Assembly (NCBI GenBank): GCA_937927915.1
Contig: CALGKB010000004.1
Coordinates: 186,001-250,000 of the forward strand
Direction: 5' to 3'
From: an uncultured Pseudanabaenaceae cyanobacterium
GTDB lineage: Bacteria > Cyanobacteriota > Cyanobacteriia > Pseudanabaenales > Pseudanabaenaceae
Length of the DNA stretch: 64,000 nucleotides
The position numbers were made by a program, and so were the translations under genes. A model generated the notes under the pieces. That model had not been told where the DNA came from and ran no database searches. It saw only the letters and a list, made by a program, of their open reading frames with translations. Shown here piece by piece: positions 38,374-47,630 of this stretch; the first letter of the stretch is position 1; each line of letters opens with the position of its first letter.

Positions 38374-39356
38374 TGAAAGTATTAGTGACAGGTGGCGGCG
38401 GCTATATTGGTTCCCATTGCGTCTTAGCTTTGCAGGAACGAGGCTATGATGTGCTCGTAATTGACAACCTGGTCTATGGGCATCGCGACTTTTTAACGGA
38501 TGTCCTCAGGGTAAACTGGGTGCAGGGGGATATCAACGATCGTGCTTTGCTGGCGGAAATTTTTACTACCTATAAAATCAGTGCTGTGCTGCATTTTGCT
38601 GCCTATGCCTATGTGGGGGAATCGGTGCAATTCCCTGCTAAGTATTACCGCAATAATGTGGGGGGTAGCCTCACTCTCCTAGAAGCAATGGTAGCCCATA
38701 GTGTGCCCTACTTTATTTTCTCCTCTACCTGTGCCACCTATGGCATTCCCCAGGTAATTCCCATTCCTGAAACACACCCCCAACAGCCCATCAACCCCTA
38801 CGGCAAATCAAAATTGATGGTGGAGGAAATGTTGGCGGACTTTGAACAAGCCTATGGCATCCGATCGGTGATTTTTCGCTATTTTAATGCCGCTGGTGCT
38901 GACCCCCAAGCTCGCCTCGGCGAAGACCACAATCCTGAAACCCATCTCATTCCCTTGGTGTTTTATACTGCCTTGGGGAAACGGTCGGCAATTTCGATCT
39001 ACGGCAAGGATTATCCCACCCCCGATGGCACTTGTATTCGGGATTATATTCATGTCATGGATTTGGCTACAGCCCATGTTTTAGGCTTAGAATATTTACT
39101 GGGTGGCAACCCCAGTGCTGCCTTTAATCTGGGCAATGGCAATGGTTTTTCTGTGCAACAAGTGATTGACTGCGCTCAAATAGTCTGTGGCAGACAACTA
39201 AAAGTAATCGTAACCGATCGGCGACCAGGTGATCCCCCGATACTGGTGGGCAGTAGTGAGAGGGCAAGGGCAATTTTAGGTTGGCAACCCCGTTACTGTG
39301 CCCTGGAACAAATTTTGACGGATGCCTGGCGCTGGCATCAAAAACGGCATGGGTAA
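38373..39356 (+). CDS. galE: UDP-glucose 4-epimerase
   Basis: An extended short-chain dehydrogenase interconverting UDP-glucose and UDP-galactose, used for cell surface sugars. 327 residues: NAD-binding VTGGGGYIGSHC, FAAYAYVGESV, Ser/Thr in FSSTCATYG, and the Tyr-Lys pair in YGKSKLMVE. The ending NLGNGNGFSVQQVI and RPGDPPILVG is typical. It is coupled to the LOG gene by a TGATG junction; a functional link is not obvious. Confidence 0.94.
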   Translation: MKVLVTGGGGYIGSHCVLALQERGYDVLVIDNLVYGHRDFLTDVLRVNWVQGDINDRALLAEIFTTYKISAVLHFAAYAYVGESVQFPAKYYRNNVGGSLTLLEAMVAHSVPYFIFSSTCATYGIPQVIPIPETHPQQPINPYGKSKLMVEEMLADFEQAYGIRSVIFRYFNAAGADPQARLGEDHNPETHLIPLVFYTALGKRSAISIYGKDYPTPDGTCIRDYIHVMDLATAHVLGLEYLLGGNPSAAFNLGNGNGFSVQQVIDCAQIVCGRQLKVIVTDRRPGDPPILVGSSERARAILGWQPRYCALEQILTDAWRWHQKRHG

Positions 39357-39378
39357 TAAAAATACGAGGTGAACAGTT

Positions 39379-40035
39379 ATGGTGATTTCTGCTCCTCCCA
39401 CACACCCGCTATTACTAGGAGAAAAACGGGTGACTCTCCACCATTTGACCTGGCAATCCTATCAACAAATCCTACAGGCTCTCCCCCACAGTCGGGCAGC
39501 AAAGCTCACCTACGATCGCGGTGTTTTGGAAATTACTATGCCCTTAGAAGAACACGAGTCATTTAGTGAATTGCTTGGTTTATTCGTGCGTATTCTGGTG
39601 GTAGAGATGGGTTACAAGCTCAAGTCCTTACGGTCTACTACTCTGAATCGTCAGGATTTACAAAGGGGAGCAGAACCTGACAACGCTTACTACATTCAAA
39701 ATCAACCACAGGTAGCAGGGCGTAAGATAGATTTACACTCTGACCCTCCCCCCGACTTAGTGATAGAAGTGGATATTGCTCATACGGATATTGACAAAAA
39801 CAATCTCTATGCTGCTTTGGGCGTGCCCGAACTTTGGCGGTTTAATGGTCAAGAATGGCGGATTTGGCAGTTAGTAGAGGGGGTTTATCAAGAATGCGAT
39901 CGCTCCCCCACTTTTCCCTGGGTAAAAAAGGAATATCTCTATAATTTCTTGGCAGAAGCACAACAGGATGAGGTCTTAGCAGAACAAAACTGGCGCAGGT
40001 TTATTCGGGACCATTTAGGACAAGAATCACTATGA
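39379..40035 (+). CDS. Uma2 family putative endonuclease, copy 1
   Basis: A 218-residue protein of the Uma2 (DUF820) family, which has a PD-(D/E)xK nuclease-like fold and is greatly expanded in cyanobacteria. LTYDRGVLEITMPLEEHE, PDNAYYIQN and PPDLVIEVDIAHTDID hold the putative acidic core residues. The function of these proteins is unsettled. The next gene is a close relative of the same length, overlapping in ATGA. Confidence 0.88.
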   Translation: MVISAPPTHPLLLGEKRVTLHHLTWQSYQQILQALPHSRAAKLTYDRGVLEITMPLEEHESFSELLGLFVRILVVEMGYKLKSLRSTTLNRQDLQRGAEPDNAYYIQNQPQVAGRKIDLHSDPPPDLVIEVDIAHTDIDKNNLYAALGVPELWRFNGQEWRIWQLVEGVYQECDRSPTFPWVKKEYLYNFLAEAQQDEVLAEQNWRRFIRDHLGQESL

Positions 40036-40644
40036 AGACTATTTCTTTACCCCCGCTAGAAACGATGGGGGAAAAACGGGTGACTCTCCACCATTTGACC
40101 TGGCAATCCTATCAACAAATCCTACAGGCTCTCCCCCACAGTCGGGCGGCGCGACTCACCTACGATCGTGGTGTTTTGGAAATTACTATGCCTTTACAAG
40201 ACCATGAATTTTTTGTCCGTCTCCTGGAGCGATTCATCATAATTTTGGTTGTAGAGATGGGTATGAAGGTGAAGACAATGGGTTCCGCAACGATCGATCG
40301 GGAGGACTTACAGCGGGGAGCAGAGCCAGATTGTGCCTACTACATACAAAACTATGCCCAAGTAGCGGGACGACAGGTCAATTTTGCCAGCGATCCTCCC
40401 CCTGATTTAGTAGTAGAAGTAGATATTACCCACACGGATATTGATAAAAATCTTTTTTATGCTGTTTTGGGTGTGCCCGAACTTTGGCGGTTTAATGGTC
40501 AAGAATGGCGGATTTGGCAGTTAGTAGAGGGGGTTTATCAAGAATGCGATCGCTCCCCTACTTTCCCCTGGGTAAAAAAGGAATATCTCTATAATTTCTT
40601 GGCAGCAGCACAACAGGATGAGGTCTTAGCAGAACAAAACTGGC
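39421..40644 (+). repeat. Tandem duplication of the Uma2 gene, offset 650 bases
   Basis: Bases 39421-39497 equal 40071-40147 without a mismatch, and similarity continues to about 39540/40190. Bases 39822-39908 equal 40472-40558 without a mismatch, and near-identity continues to about 39994/40644. The intervening 280 bases are clearly diverged. The constant offset shows a simple tandem duplication without indels in these blocks. Confidence 0.9.
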
Positions 40645-40688
40645 GTCAGTTTGTACGGGACTATCTAAGTCAACAAAAATCAGACTAG
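40032..40688 (+). CDS. Uma2 family putative endonuclease, copy 2
   Basis: A 218-residue paralogue of the preceding gene, of equal length. Both ends are almost identical to copy 1, while residues about 55-145 have many differences (for example FFVRLLERFIIILVVEMGMKV). The core motifs PDCAYYIQN and PPDLVVEVDI are kept. The start overlaps the first copy in ATGA, so both are probably translated from one message. Its last nine bases overlap the convergent maf gene. Confidence 0.88.
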   Translation: MKTISLPPLETMGEKRVTLHHLTWQSYQQILQALPHSRAARLTYDRGVLEITMPLQDHEFFVRLLERFIIILVVEMGMKVKTMGSATIDREDLQRGAEPDCAYYIQNYAQVAGRQVNFASDPPPDLVVEVDITHTDIDKNLFYAVLGVPELWRFNGQEWRIWQLVEGVYQECDRSPTFPWVKKEYLYNFLAAAQQDEVLAEQNWRQFVRDYLSQQKSD

Positions 40689-41297
40689 GTAGGCTTTGCG
40701 ATCGCTAGTGAAACTCAAGCTGTAACCCAATTCTTTCAACATTTGTCGTAGCAGGGGTAAGCTCAAGCCCAAAATATTACTAGAACAGCCCTCTATGCGC
40801 TCAATGAACCAGCCCCCCAATCCCTCCAAAGTAAAACAACCAGCACAAAAGAGGGGTTCCCTACTGTGGATATATTCCTCAATTTCTCGATCGGTGGCGT
40901 TGGCAAAATAGACAGTGCTCCGCTTAGCCCTGACCACACGGCGGTTGTGGAGAACATCAATCAAACAGTGCCCTGTCACCAATGCCCCCTTGCCCCCCCG
41001 CATCTGCTCCCACATTTTAAGGGCGTTGGGGATAGTCTCTGGTTTACCATAGATGCCTGAACTTAGCTCTAGGACAGAGTCACACCCCAACACCAGGGCT
41101 GCCTGACCGGCAAACTTGGGGGCTACCGTCTCCGCTTTGCCCTGGGCGAGGATGGTTACAAGGGTATCGGCATCTTCCGCCTTTACCTGGTCCTCATCAA
41201 AGTTGCTGGGCCACACGATGGGGTTAATCCCCGCCTGTTGCAGGATGCGGCGACGGGAGGTAGAAGCAGAGGCAAGGACGAGAAAAGGACGGCTCAA
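40680..41297 (-). CDS. maf: Maf-like nucleotide pyrophosphatase
   Basis: A 205-residue house-cleaning enzyme that hydrolyses non-canonical or selected nucleoside triphosphates. It begins with LVLASASTSRRRILQQAG, with the SxSxRR signature, and has LGCDSVLEL and KMWEQMRGG..VTGH. It overlaps the stop of the upstream E2 gene by four bases and so is cotranscribed with it. Older literature ties Maf to septum formation; pyrophosphatase activity is better supported. Confidence 0.92.
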   Translation of the reverse strand: MSRPFLVLASASTSRRRILQQAGINPIVWPSNFDEDQVKAEDADTLVTILAQGKAETVAPKFAGQAALVLGCDSVLELSSGIYGKPETIPNALKMWEQMRGGKGALVTGHCLIDVLHNRRVVRAKRSTVYFANATDREIEEYIHSREPLFCAGCFTLEGLGGWFIERIEGCSSNILGLSLPLLRQMLKELGYSLSFTSDRKAYLV

Positions 41298-42514
41298 AGG
41301 GTCAATTGCTCCACTTGGTTTTCTAGGAGGTCAGCAAGGTCCCGCAGGAACTGGGCAGCTTGGGCACCGTAGATTGTGCGATGGTCGCAGGTGAGATTGA
41401 CTTCCATCTGAGTTTTGACGAGGATTGCCCCCTCTGCCGTTGCCACTACCCTGGGCTGGGATGCACCCACAGCTAAAATTGCCCCCGTGCCTGGCGGTAG
41501 GATGGCTGTAAACCGATCGACGCCGTACATCCCCAAGTTAGAAATTGTGAAAGTGCCTGTTGTGTACTCCTGGGGTTGCAGCTGTTTCTGCCTTGCCCGC
41601 TCCACCAGGGACTGCCATTGGCGAGCGAGGGAGTAGATGTCTGTCTTGTCGGCATCCTGTAGGACAGGGGTAATCAGCCCGCCGTCGTCCATCGCCACCG
41701 CCACGGCAATATTGATCTCACCGCGATAGGCAATCCCCCGATCGGTGTAGTAGGCGTTGATGATGGGGTGCTTCTGGAGAGTGAGTGCCACCGCCTTTGC
41801 CAAGAGGACAGTCATGGTCACCCCTTTGGATTTTACCTGCTTGTACAGACGATCGAGGGCTGTGGTGGTAATTGTGTAACCGACATAGAAAACTGGCACC
41901 GCCAAGCTAGCGTTCATGTTGCGCACCACCGCCTGTTGCAGGGTGGTTAGGGGTTTAATTTCAGGTTCTGGGGCAGGAGTGGCTGCCACAGTGGGAGCAG
42001 GAGCCTTGATCACAGCAGCAGTTTGTGGTTGTACTTTTTGTAAGACATCAGCGGCAGTAATTCTGCCATGGGGACCTGTACCCGCGATCGTGGCTAGGTC
42101 AACTCCCTGTTCCTTTGCCAATTTCTTTGCCCTTGGGCTGGCAATTACTCTCCCTCTCTCACCATTGCGATCGTTGGCAGGAGCAGCCATAGGAGTGGCT
42201 TTAGCTACATTCACTGCCGTTACTGCAGGGGCAGTTTGGGGGGGGGCAGAGGACGGTAAATTCTGTAATTCTGCTTCCGTGTCGGCAATGTAAGCTAAAA
42301 CGGCACCGACGGGGGCATTGCTACCAGCAGGGACTAAAATCTGCCCCAAATAGCCGTCATAAAAACTTTCTACATCCATGTCCGCCTTGTCCGATTCCAC
42401 CACCAAGACTGTCTCCCCCTTCTTCACCTTATCGCCAGGGGACTTAAGCCAAGCGGTGATCTTCCCTTCTGTCATTGTGGAGCTAAGGGCAGGCATGAAA
42501 ACTTCGTGGATCAT
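41294..42514 (-). CDS. pdhC: Dihydrolipoamide acetyltransferase (E2) of pyruvate dehydrogenase
   Basis: The E2 core of the pyruvate dehydrogenase complex, forming acetyl-CoA. 406 residues: a lipoyl domain (1-76) with the lipoylated Lys in VESDKADMDVES, an Ala/Pro linker, an E1/E3-binding domain (about 125-165, with SPRAKKLAKEQGVDL and GTGPHGRITAADV), and the catalytic domain (about 190-406). The active-site His is in CDHRTIYGAQAAQF; the YG form in place of DG is the cyanobacterial and plastid version. One lipoyl domain only. E1 and E3 genes are not nearby. Confidence 0.94.
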   Translation of the reverse strand: MIHEVFMPALSSTMTEGKITAWLKSPGDKVKKGETVLVVESDKADMDVESFYDGYLGQILVPAGSNAPVGAVLAYIADTEAELQNLPSSAPPQTAPAVTAVNVAKATPMAAPANDRNGERGRVIASPRAKKLAKEQGVDLATIAGTGPHGRITAADVLQKVQPQTAAVIKAPAPTVAATPAPEPEIKPLTTLQQAVVRNMNASLAVPVFYVGYTITTTALDRLYKQVKSKGVTMTVLLAKAVALTLQKHPIINAYYTDRGIAYRGEINIAVAVAMDDGGLITPVLQDADKTDIYSLARQWQSLVERARQKQLQPQEYTTGTFTISNLGMYGVDRFTAILPPGTGAILAVGASQPRVVATAEGAILVKTQMEVNLTCDHRTIYGAQAAQFLRDLADLLENQVEQLTL

Positions 42515-42547
42515 GGTGGCAATCTCTCAGAACTTCCCTATCATAGC

Positions 42548-43534
42548 TCACCTTGTCCCTATCCGCGCAAACCCGATCGTGCCTCCCTCTGCGCGGTACC
42601 AGACTAGGGATGGCTCCTGGGGCAAGGGCAACTCCAGGGCTAGGCGGGGATTGATTGCCGCTAACCTAATCGCCTCCTCTAACTCACACACCCCCCATCT
42701 GACCAGGTTGAGTGCTCCCCCCCATAGACCGAGGGTAGTTCCCGCCAAGGTGCCGTCAGGTAAATAACAACTGTTGTCAGTAACCGTTACCGATCGCTCA
42801 TCCCAGGGATAGGTACCAGGTGGCAAGCCCAGGGGGGCAAGAGCATCACTGACCACAAACAAACGTTCCTGCTTGAGGCGATAGACCAAACTGACAACTT
42901 GGGGGTGCAAATGCTGACCGTCGGCAATGAGACCGCACCAGAGGGGAGCAGAGAGGGCAAAACCCACCAAACCCGGCTGGCGGTGATGGAGGGGGGGCAT
43001 AGCATTAAACAGATGGGTGACGAAATGTATCCCCTGCCTGTATGCCCGCTGTGCCTCTGCCCAGGTACAAGTCGTGTGTCCCATACTGAGCTTAATACCT
43101 AAATTGTGCAAAAAACAAATTGCCTCCCCTGTGCTATCCAACTCCGGCGCCATCGTCATCAGACGAATTAGGGGGGCAAAATCTCCTATTACGCGTTGGG
43201 CATTTTCCACAGTCAGGGGTAACAAAAACTGGGACGGATGGGCACCCCGTTTGGCAGGATGCAAAAAAGGACCCTCCAAATGGACACCCAAAATCTGCGC
43301 TCCTTCTGGTTCTTCCGCCATCACCTTCTCTATGACAGCCAAGGATCGGTGTAAAGACTGCAGATCCGTCGTAACTAAAGTGGGGAGAAAGGCATCAATA
43401 CCCTGGTCATACAAAAAGCGACAAACCTGCCCTAGTTTCTCAGCCTCTGACCAATCCAGACGATTAAAAGCTAACCCCAGGGCACCGTTGATCTGCAAAT
43501 CCACACCACCAGCGGAATAGGCGAGCACCTCCAT
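42548..43534 (-). CDS. nagA: N-acetylglucosamine-6-phosphate deacetylase, short form
   Basis: Removes acetate from GlcNAc-6-phosphate in amino sugar recycling. About 328 residues from ATG 43534. The metal and substrate motifs are GVDLQINGA (near residue 10), GVHLEGPFLHPAKRGAHP, SMGHTTCTWAEA, FNAMPPLHHRQPG and VSDALAPLG. It lacks most of the N-terminal beta domain of enteric NagA, which is about 380 residues. It precedes the E2 gene on the same strand by 33 bases. An in-frame start at 43573 cannot be excluded. Confidence 0.88.
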   Translation of the reverse strand: MEVLAYSAGGVDLQINGALGLAFNRLDWSEAEKLGQVCRFLYDQGIDAFLPTLVTTDLQSLHRSLAVIEKVMAEEPEGAQILGVHLEGPFLHPAKRGAHPSQFLLPLTVENAQRVIGDFAPLIRLMTMAPELDSTGEAICFLHNLGIKLSMGHTTCTWAEAQRAYRQGIHFVTHLFNAMPPLHHRQPGLVGFALSAPLWCGLIADGQHLHPQVVSLVYRLKQERLFVVSDALAPLGLPPGTYPWDERSVTVTDNSCYLPDGTLAGTTLGLWGGALNLVRWGVCELEEAIRLAAINPRLALELPLPQEPSLVWYRAEGGTIGFARIGTR

Positions 43535-43653
43535 TGGCAAATCTCCCAATTTATTACCGCTACAATTTGCCAAATGTTAAATGTTTTGCCAATCCCTGGA
43601 GTCCCTGCTTTTCTTAGGCTATCCTGATTACAGCAACTTCACCGCACTAAACC

Positions 43654-46194
43654 ATGCGCGCAATTGTCATGGCAGGGGGATCGGGTACACGCCTGCGCCC
43701 CCTCACGTGTGACCTCCCCAAACCAATGGTGCCCATCCTCAACCGCCCGATCGTGGGGCACTTAGTCAACTTATTGCGACAACATGGCATCAAGGAAATT
43801 ATCCTCACCCTCCACTTTATGCCGGACGCCATTCGCAACTATTTTGGTGACGGGAGTGAATGGGGGGTGACCTTTCACTATGTGGTGGAGGAAGAACAGC
43901 CCCTGGGAACAGCGGGTTCCGTTAAAAATGTAGAAAGTCTCCTGACGGATACCTTTGTGGTGGTCAGTGGAGACAGTGTCACGGATGTGGACTTGACAGA
44001 GGCAATCAAATTTCACCGCGCCAAGCGATCGGCGGCAACTCTAGTGCTACGGCGGGTAACTGACCCCATGGCGTTTGGGGTAGTGATTACAGATAGTGAA
44101 GGCAGAATCCTGCGCTTTTTGGAAAAGCCTGCCCAGAGTGAAGTATTTTCTGACACTGTCAACACGGGGATTTACATCCTGGAACCCAGTGTGCTGCAGC
44201 ATTTGCCCCCTAATACCCCCTCTGATTTTTCCCAAGACCTCTTCCCCGTGCTCCTAGCAAAGGGTGTACCCATGTATGGCTATATTACTGATGCCTACTG
44301 GTGCGATGTGGGTTCCCTGGAGGCTTACCGTCAGGCACAGTACGATGCCATTCGCGGACGTGTCCACCTGCAGTTGGATTATCTGCAAACCCGCACGGGG
44401 CTGTGGGTAGGGCACAACACCATCATTGACCCGACGGCAAAAATTGAAACTCCCTCTATGATTGGGGATAACTGCTACATTGGACCCCACGTCAGTATTG
44501 CCGCCGGCACAATTATTGGCAACCATGTCACCGTAGAAGCCTACGCCGATTTACAACGCCCGATCATCGGCAATGGGGTGTTTGTGGGAGAGGAAAGCCA
44601 TCTCTGGTCCTGCACGATCGGTCGCAATGTACGGATTGGTCGCCGCAGTCACATCATGGAAGGGGCAGTGATTGGGGCAGAATGCACGATCGGGGAGGAA
44701 GCTTGCATTTTAACCAATGTACGGGTGTGGCCCAGCAAGCAGATTGAACCGGGGGCATCCCTCAACCACAATCTCATTTGGGGTGCCATCGCTCGGCGCA
44801 ACCTGTTTGGGCAACGGGGGGTGAGTGGCATTGCCAATGTGGACATCACACCGGAATTTGCAGTGAAGTTGGGGGCTGCCTACGGCGCTACTCTCAAACC
44901 CGGCAATCACGTCATGGTCTCCCGGGACCAACGCACAATTTGTCGTATGATCTCCCGCTCCCTTATCTCTGGCTTGATGTCCGTGGGGGTGAACGTGCAT
45001 AACCTAGAGGCAACTGCCATTCCCATAGCCCGCTTCATTGCCCCTCGCCTGGAGACCGCCGGCGGTATTCATGTGCGTATTGACCCCGATCGGGCTGACT
45101 ACATTTTGATTGAATTTTTAGACCGCACGGGCATCAACATCAGCAAGGAGAAGGAGAAAAAGATCGAAAGTACCTACTTCAAAGAGGACTTCCGCCGCGC
45201 CCGCATTGAGGAGATCGGAGACATCAACTACCCTGCCCGTGTCCTGGACTACTATAACAGCGGTTTTGCTGAGCAGTTGAACATTGAAGCCATCCGCCAA
45301 AGTTGCTGTAAAAAGGTGGTGATTGACTATGTCTATGCCGTATCGGGGGCGGTGTTGCCGCGCATCTTAGGTAAATTTGGCTCCGATGTGGTGGTGCTCA
45401 ATGCTAGCCTCAATGAACTAGGGGCTGACCCCAGGACCCGTGTGCGGATGCTAGGGCAATTACAGGAGGTGGTGCGAGCATTACAGGCAAATTTTGGTGC
45501 CCAAGTGTTCGCCAACGGCGAAAAATTTATCCTCGTAGACGAGACGGGCAAGGCGATAGAGGGGGAGGAGTTGACAGGGGTGATGCTGGAAATGGCGCTG
45601 ACGGAGCGACCGGGGGGAACCGTGATTGTACCTGTGAATGTATCGGCGATGGCAGAGGCGATCGCTAGTCGCCATCAGGGGCAGGTCATTCGCACCAAGG
45701 CTAATCCCAGTGCCGTGATGAGTGGTGCCCTCAGCCATAGCAACGCTGTGATCTGTGGCTGCAGCGAGATGGGATTTATCTTTCCCCAACTGCATTTTGG
45801 TTTTGATGCCATGTTTGCCATCGCCAAGATCATCGAGTGGCTGACCGTACAACAACGGACCCTGGGGGAAGTACGCATGTCTTTGCCCCGTTTCCACCAC
45901 CAACTGCGGACTGTCCGCTGTCCCTGGTCCATCAAGGGTTCCCTCATGCGCCACCTAGTGGAATCACAAAATCCGGAGTTCATCGAGCTGATCGATGGGG
46001 TCAAAATTCTCAATAACCACAACAACTGGGTGTTGATCCTACCAGATGCCTACGAACCCGCTGTCCATATCTACGCCAGCAGCGATCGGGAGGACTGGGT
46101 TGCCCAACAAATTAAGCAATACCAAACCCACGTGGAATCCTTCTGCCGCCTACAGAATGCCCTCTCCCAGGATAGCTCCCTGCTGGAAGTTTAG
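43654..46194 (+). CDS. Mannose-1-phosphate guanylyltransferase / phosphomannomutase-like fusion
   Basis: An 846-residue protein of three parts. Residues 1-235 form a nucleotidyltransferase with MAGGSGTRLRPLTCDLPKPM. Residues about 250-375 are left-handed beta-helix hexapeptide repeats (IGDNCYIGPHVSIAAGTIIG). The rest resembles alpha-D-phosphohexomutases. In that part the loop expected to carry the phosphoserine reads VSRDQRTICRMIS, with Cys430 where Ser would be expected; SGALSHSNAVICGCSEMGF is the late sugar-binding region. It would supply GDP-mannose, but the mutase half may be inactive. The stop overlaps that of the convergent kinase-like gene. Confidence 0.87.
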   Translation: MRAIVMAGGSGTRLRPLTCDLPKPMVPILNRPIVGHLVNLLRQHGIKEIILTLHFMPDAIRNYFGDGSEWGVTFHYVVEEEQPLGTAGSVKNVESLLTDTFVVVSGDSVTDVDLTEAIKFHRAKRSAATLVLRRVTDPMAFGVVITDSEGRILRFLEKPAQSEVFSDTVNTGIYILEPSVLQHLPPNTPSDFSQDLFPVLLAKGVPMYGYITDAYWCDVGSLEAYRQAQYDAIRGRVHLQLDYLQTRTGLWVGHNTIIDPTAKIETPSMIGDNCYIGPHVSIAAGTIIGNHVTVEAYADLQRPIIGNGVFVGEESHLWSCTIGRNVRIGRRSHIMEGAVIGAECTIGEEACILTNVRVWPSKQIEPGASLNHNLIWGAIARRNLFGQRGVSGIANVDITPEFAVKLGAAYGATLKPGNHVMVSRDQRTICRMISRSLISGLMSVGVNVHNLEATAIPIARFIAPRLETAGGIHVRIDPDRADYILIEFLDRTGINISKEKEKKIESTYFKEDFRRARIEEIGDINYPARVLDYYNSGFAEQLNIEAIRQSCCKKVVIDYVYAVSGAVLPRILGKFGSDVVVLNASLNELGADPRTRVRMLGQLQEVVRALQANFGAQVFANGEKFILVDETGKAIEGEELTGVMLEMALTERPGGTVIVPVNVSAMAEAIASRHQGQVIRTKANPSAVMSGALSHSNAVICGCSEMGFIFPQLHFGFDAMFAIAKIIEWLTVQQRTLGEVRMSLPRFHHQLRTVRCPWSIKGSLMRHLVESQNPEFIELIDGVKILNNHNNWVLILPDAYEPAVHIYASSDREDWVAQQIKQYQTHVESFCRLQNALSQDSSLLEV

Positions 46195-47456
46195 ATAGAA
46201 CGATCGATCGGTTCTGGTGGGGGGGATGGTTGGGAGGGTCGTTGTCGTTGCCAGATAATAATACCAGCGAAAATACTTACTCCCAAGACCGTGGCAGCTG
46301 TGATAGTCAAGAGGACAGGGAGGAAATTCTGCCGTTTGGGGGTAGTTTCCCAAAAAGTGCGGTAGTTGCTGTAGGTATTAGGGGTAGTGAAGGAGTCCAC
46401 AACGGTAGCAGCATCCTGGGGATCAAACCAGGCAGTGGGGTTATCTCCTCTGGGGGCATAGACAGTAGGGGCGTCGTCTTTCCCAGGGGTGAACATATCG
46501 CCAGCTCCTGCCCCAGGGGAAAGACTGACAGTAGCAGAGGCATCGGGTTTCGCAGTAATCAGGGAATGGGGATCAAGGACTTGGGTGTCTTGGTCATTCT
46601 CTTGCCGCTGTAAACTGCCAATTACCTGCAAAGCCTGCCATAGTTCCCCCGCCTCGGGGTAGCGTTCCCTCGGGGATTTAGCCAGACAACGCCCCACCAC
46701 CTCCTCTAACTCTGGGGGAAAATGATGACAACCCGATCGTTGCCGCAAAGGGACAGGTGCAGTGGTGGTATGAGCCATCCGCCAGGGCAAACCGTTTTGT
46801 ACCTCTACATTGTAGGGATTAGTGCCACTGAGAATTTCGTAGAGAATTAAACCCAACACATAGACATCCGAGCGGGGGGTTGACTCCTGTTTCTCCACCT
46901 GTTCAGGGGCCACATAGTGCCATTCTCCCTCCACTGCTGTCACTAAAGTTTGCGATTCCTCCCTCTCTCCTTCCCTGATAAAACCAAAATTCAACACCTT
47001 CACCCGATCGTCGGCGGTGACAATAATATGCTCAGGATGCAGTTTTTGGTGGGGCAAGACAACAATCGCGTTCCCCCAGTGGGGCAAATTTACGCCGCGA
47101 TGGGCAGTCTGGAGGGCAAGGCACACCTGTTTTATCAAGGTCAGGGCACGATCGGGGCTGAGGGTGGCTGCTAGTTTAGCTAGGGTCTGCCCCTCCACAT
47201 ATTCCATAGCATAAAAATAGTGTCCCGTCTTGGTTGTACCGTAGTCCTGGATGGCGGCTATGTAGTCATTAGCGATCGCAGCGTAGAGAGCCATCTCATA
47301 GGTGAAGTCAGGGTTGTCCTGGGGGCAGCGATGTAACAGTTTGACCGCCACTCTGTCACCACGCCAGAGGTCCAGAGCTAAATAGACCCGACCGCCGAGG
47401 GGTTGCAGCAATTGATAGCGATTATCGGTATCAAGGAGTTCCGCCATTCTCTGCAT
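46191..47456 (-). CDS. Hanks-type kinase-like protein, predicted pseudokinase
   Basis: About 421 residues from ATG 47456. The N-terminal 280 residues follow the Ser/Thr kinase fold: VAVKLL (Lys39), MEYVEGQTL hinge, APEQV and SDVYVLGLILYEILSG. However, the glycine loop is shortened (PLGGRVYLAL), the catalytic HRDxKxxN reads HQKLHPEH (136-143, no Asp), and DFG reads NFG (Asn156). A membrane segment near residues 380-400 (TITAATVLGVSIFAGIII) follows a low-complexity linker, with a short Pro-rich tail. It is probably a membrane-bound scaffold or sensor without phosphotransfer. Confidence 0.85.
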   Translation of the reverse strand: MQRMAELLDTDNRYQLLQPLGGRVYLALDLWRGDRVAVKLLHRCPQDNPDFTYEMALYAAIANDYIAAIQDYGTTKTGHYFYAMEYVEGQTLAKLAATLSPDRALTLIKQVCLALQTAHRGVNLPHWGNAIVVLPHQKLHPEHIIVTADDRVKVLNFGFIREGEREESQTLVTAVEGEWHYVAPEQVEKQESTPRSDVYVLGLILYEILSGTNPYNVEVQNGLPWRMAHTTTAPVPLRQRSGCHHFPPELEEVVGRCLAKSPRERYPEAGELWQALQVIGSLQRQENDQDTQVLDPHSLITAKPDASATVSLSPGAGAGDMFTPGKDDAPTVYAPRGDNPTAWFDPQDAATVVDSFTTPNTYSNYRTFWETTPKRQNFLPVLLTITAATVLGVSIFAGIIIWQRQRPSQPSPPPEPIDRSI

Positions 47457-47630
47457 AATGTTATTGCCACCTGTGGAGAAAATAGTCCAAGATACCCCCC
47501 GCCCCACCACAATAGATCGTGCGTAGTTTTATTTTCGCCGCAAATACTTGAAACGACAAGGGAAGCTAGTGCTAAGATGGCAGATAAAATTGGTTACACA
47601 CACTACGGTTAAGTTGGGAGGGCAGCTGTC

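Noticed and set aside
41320-41400. Tyr in place of Asp in the HxxxDG motif of the E2 protein
   Set aside because: The HRTIYGA form is usual in cyanobacterial and plastid pyruvate dehydrogenase E2, so it is not a defect.
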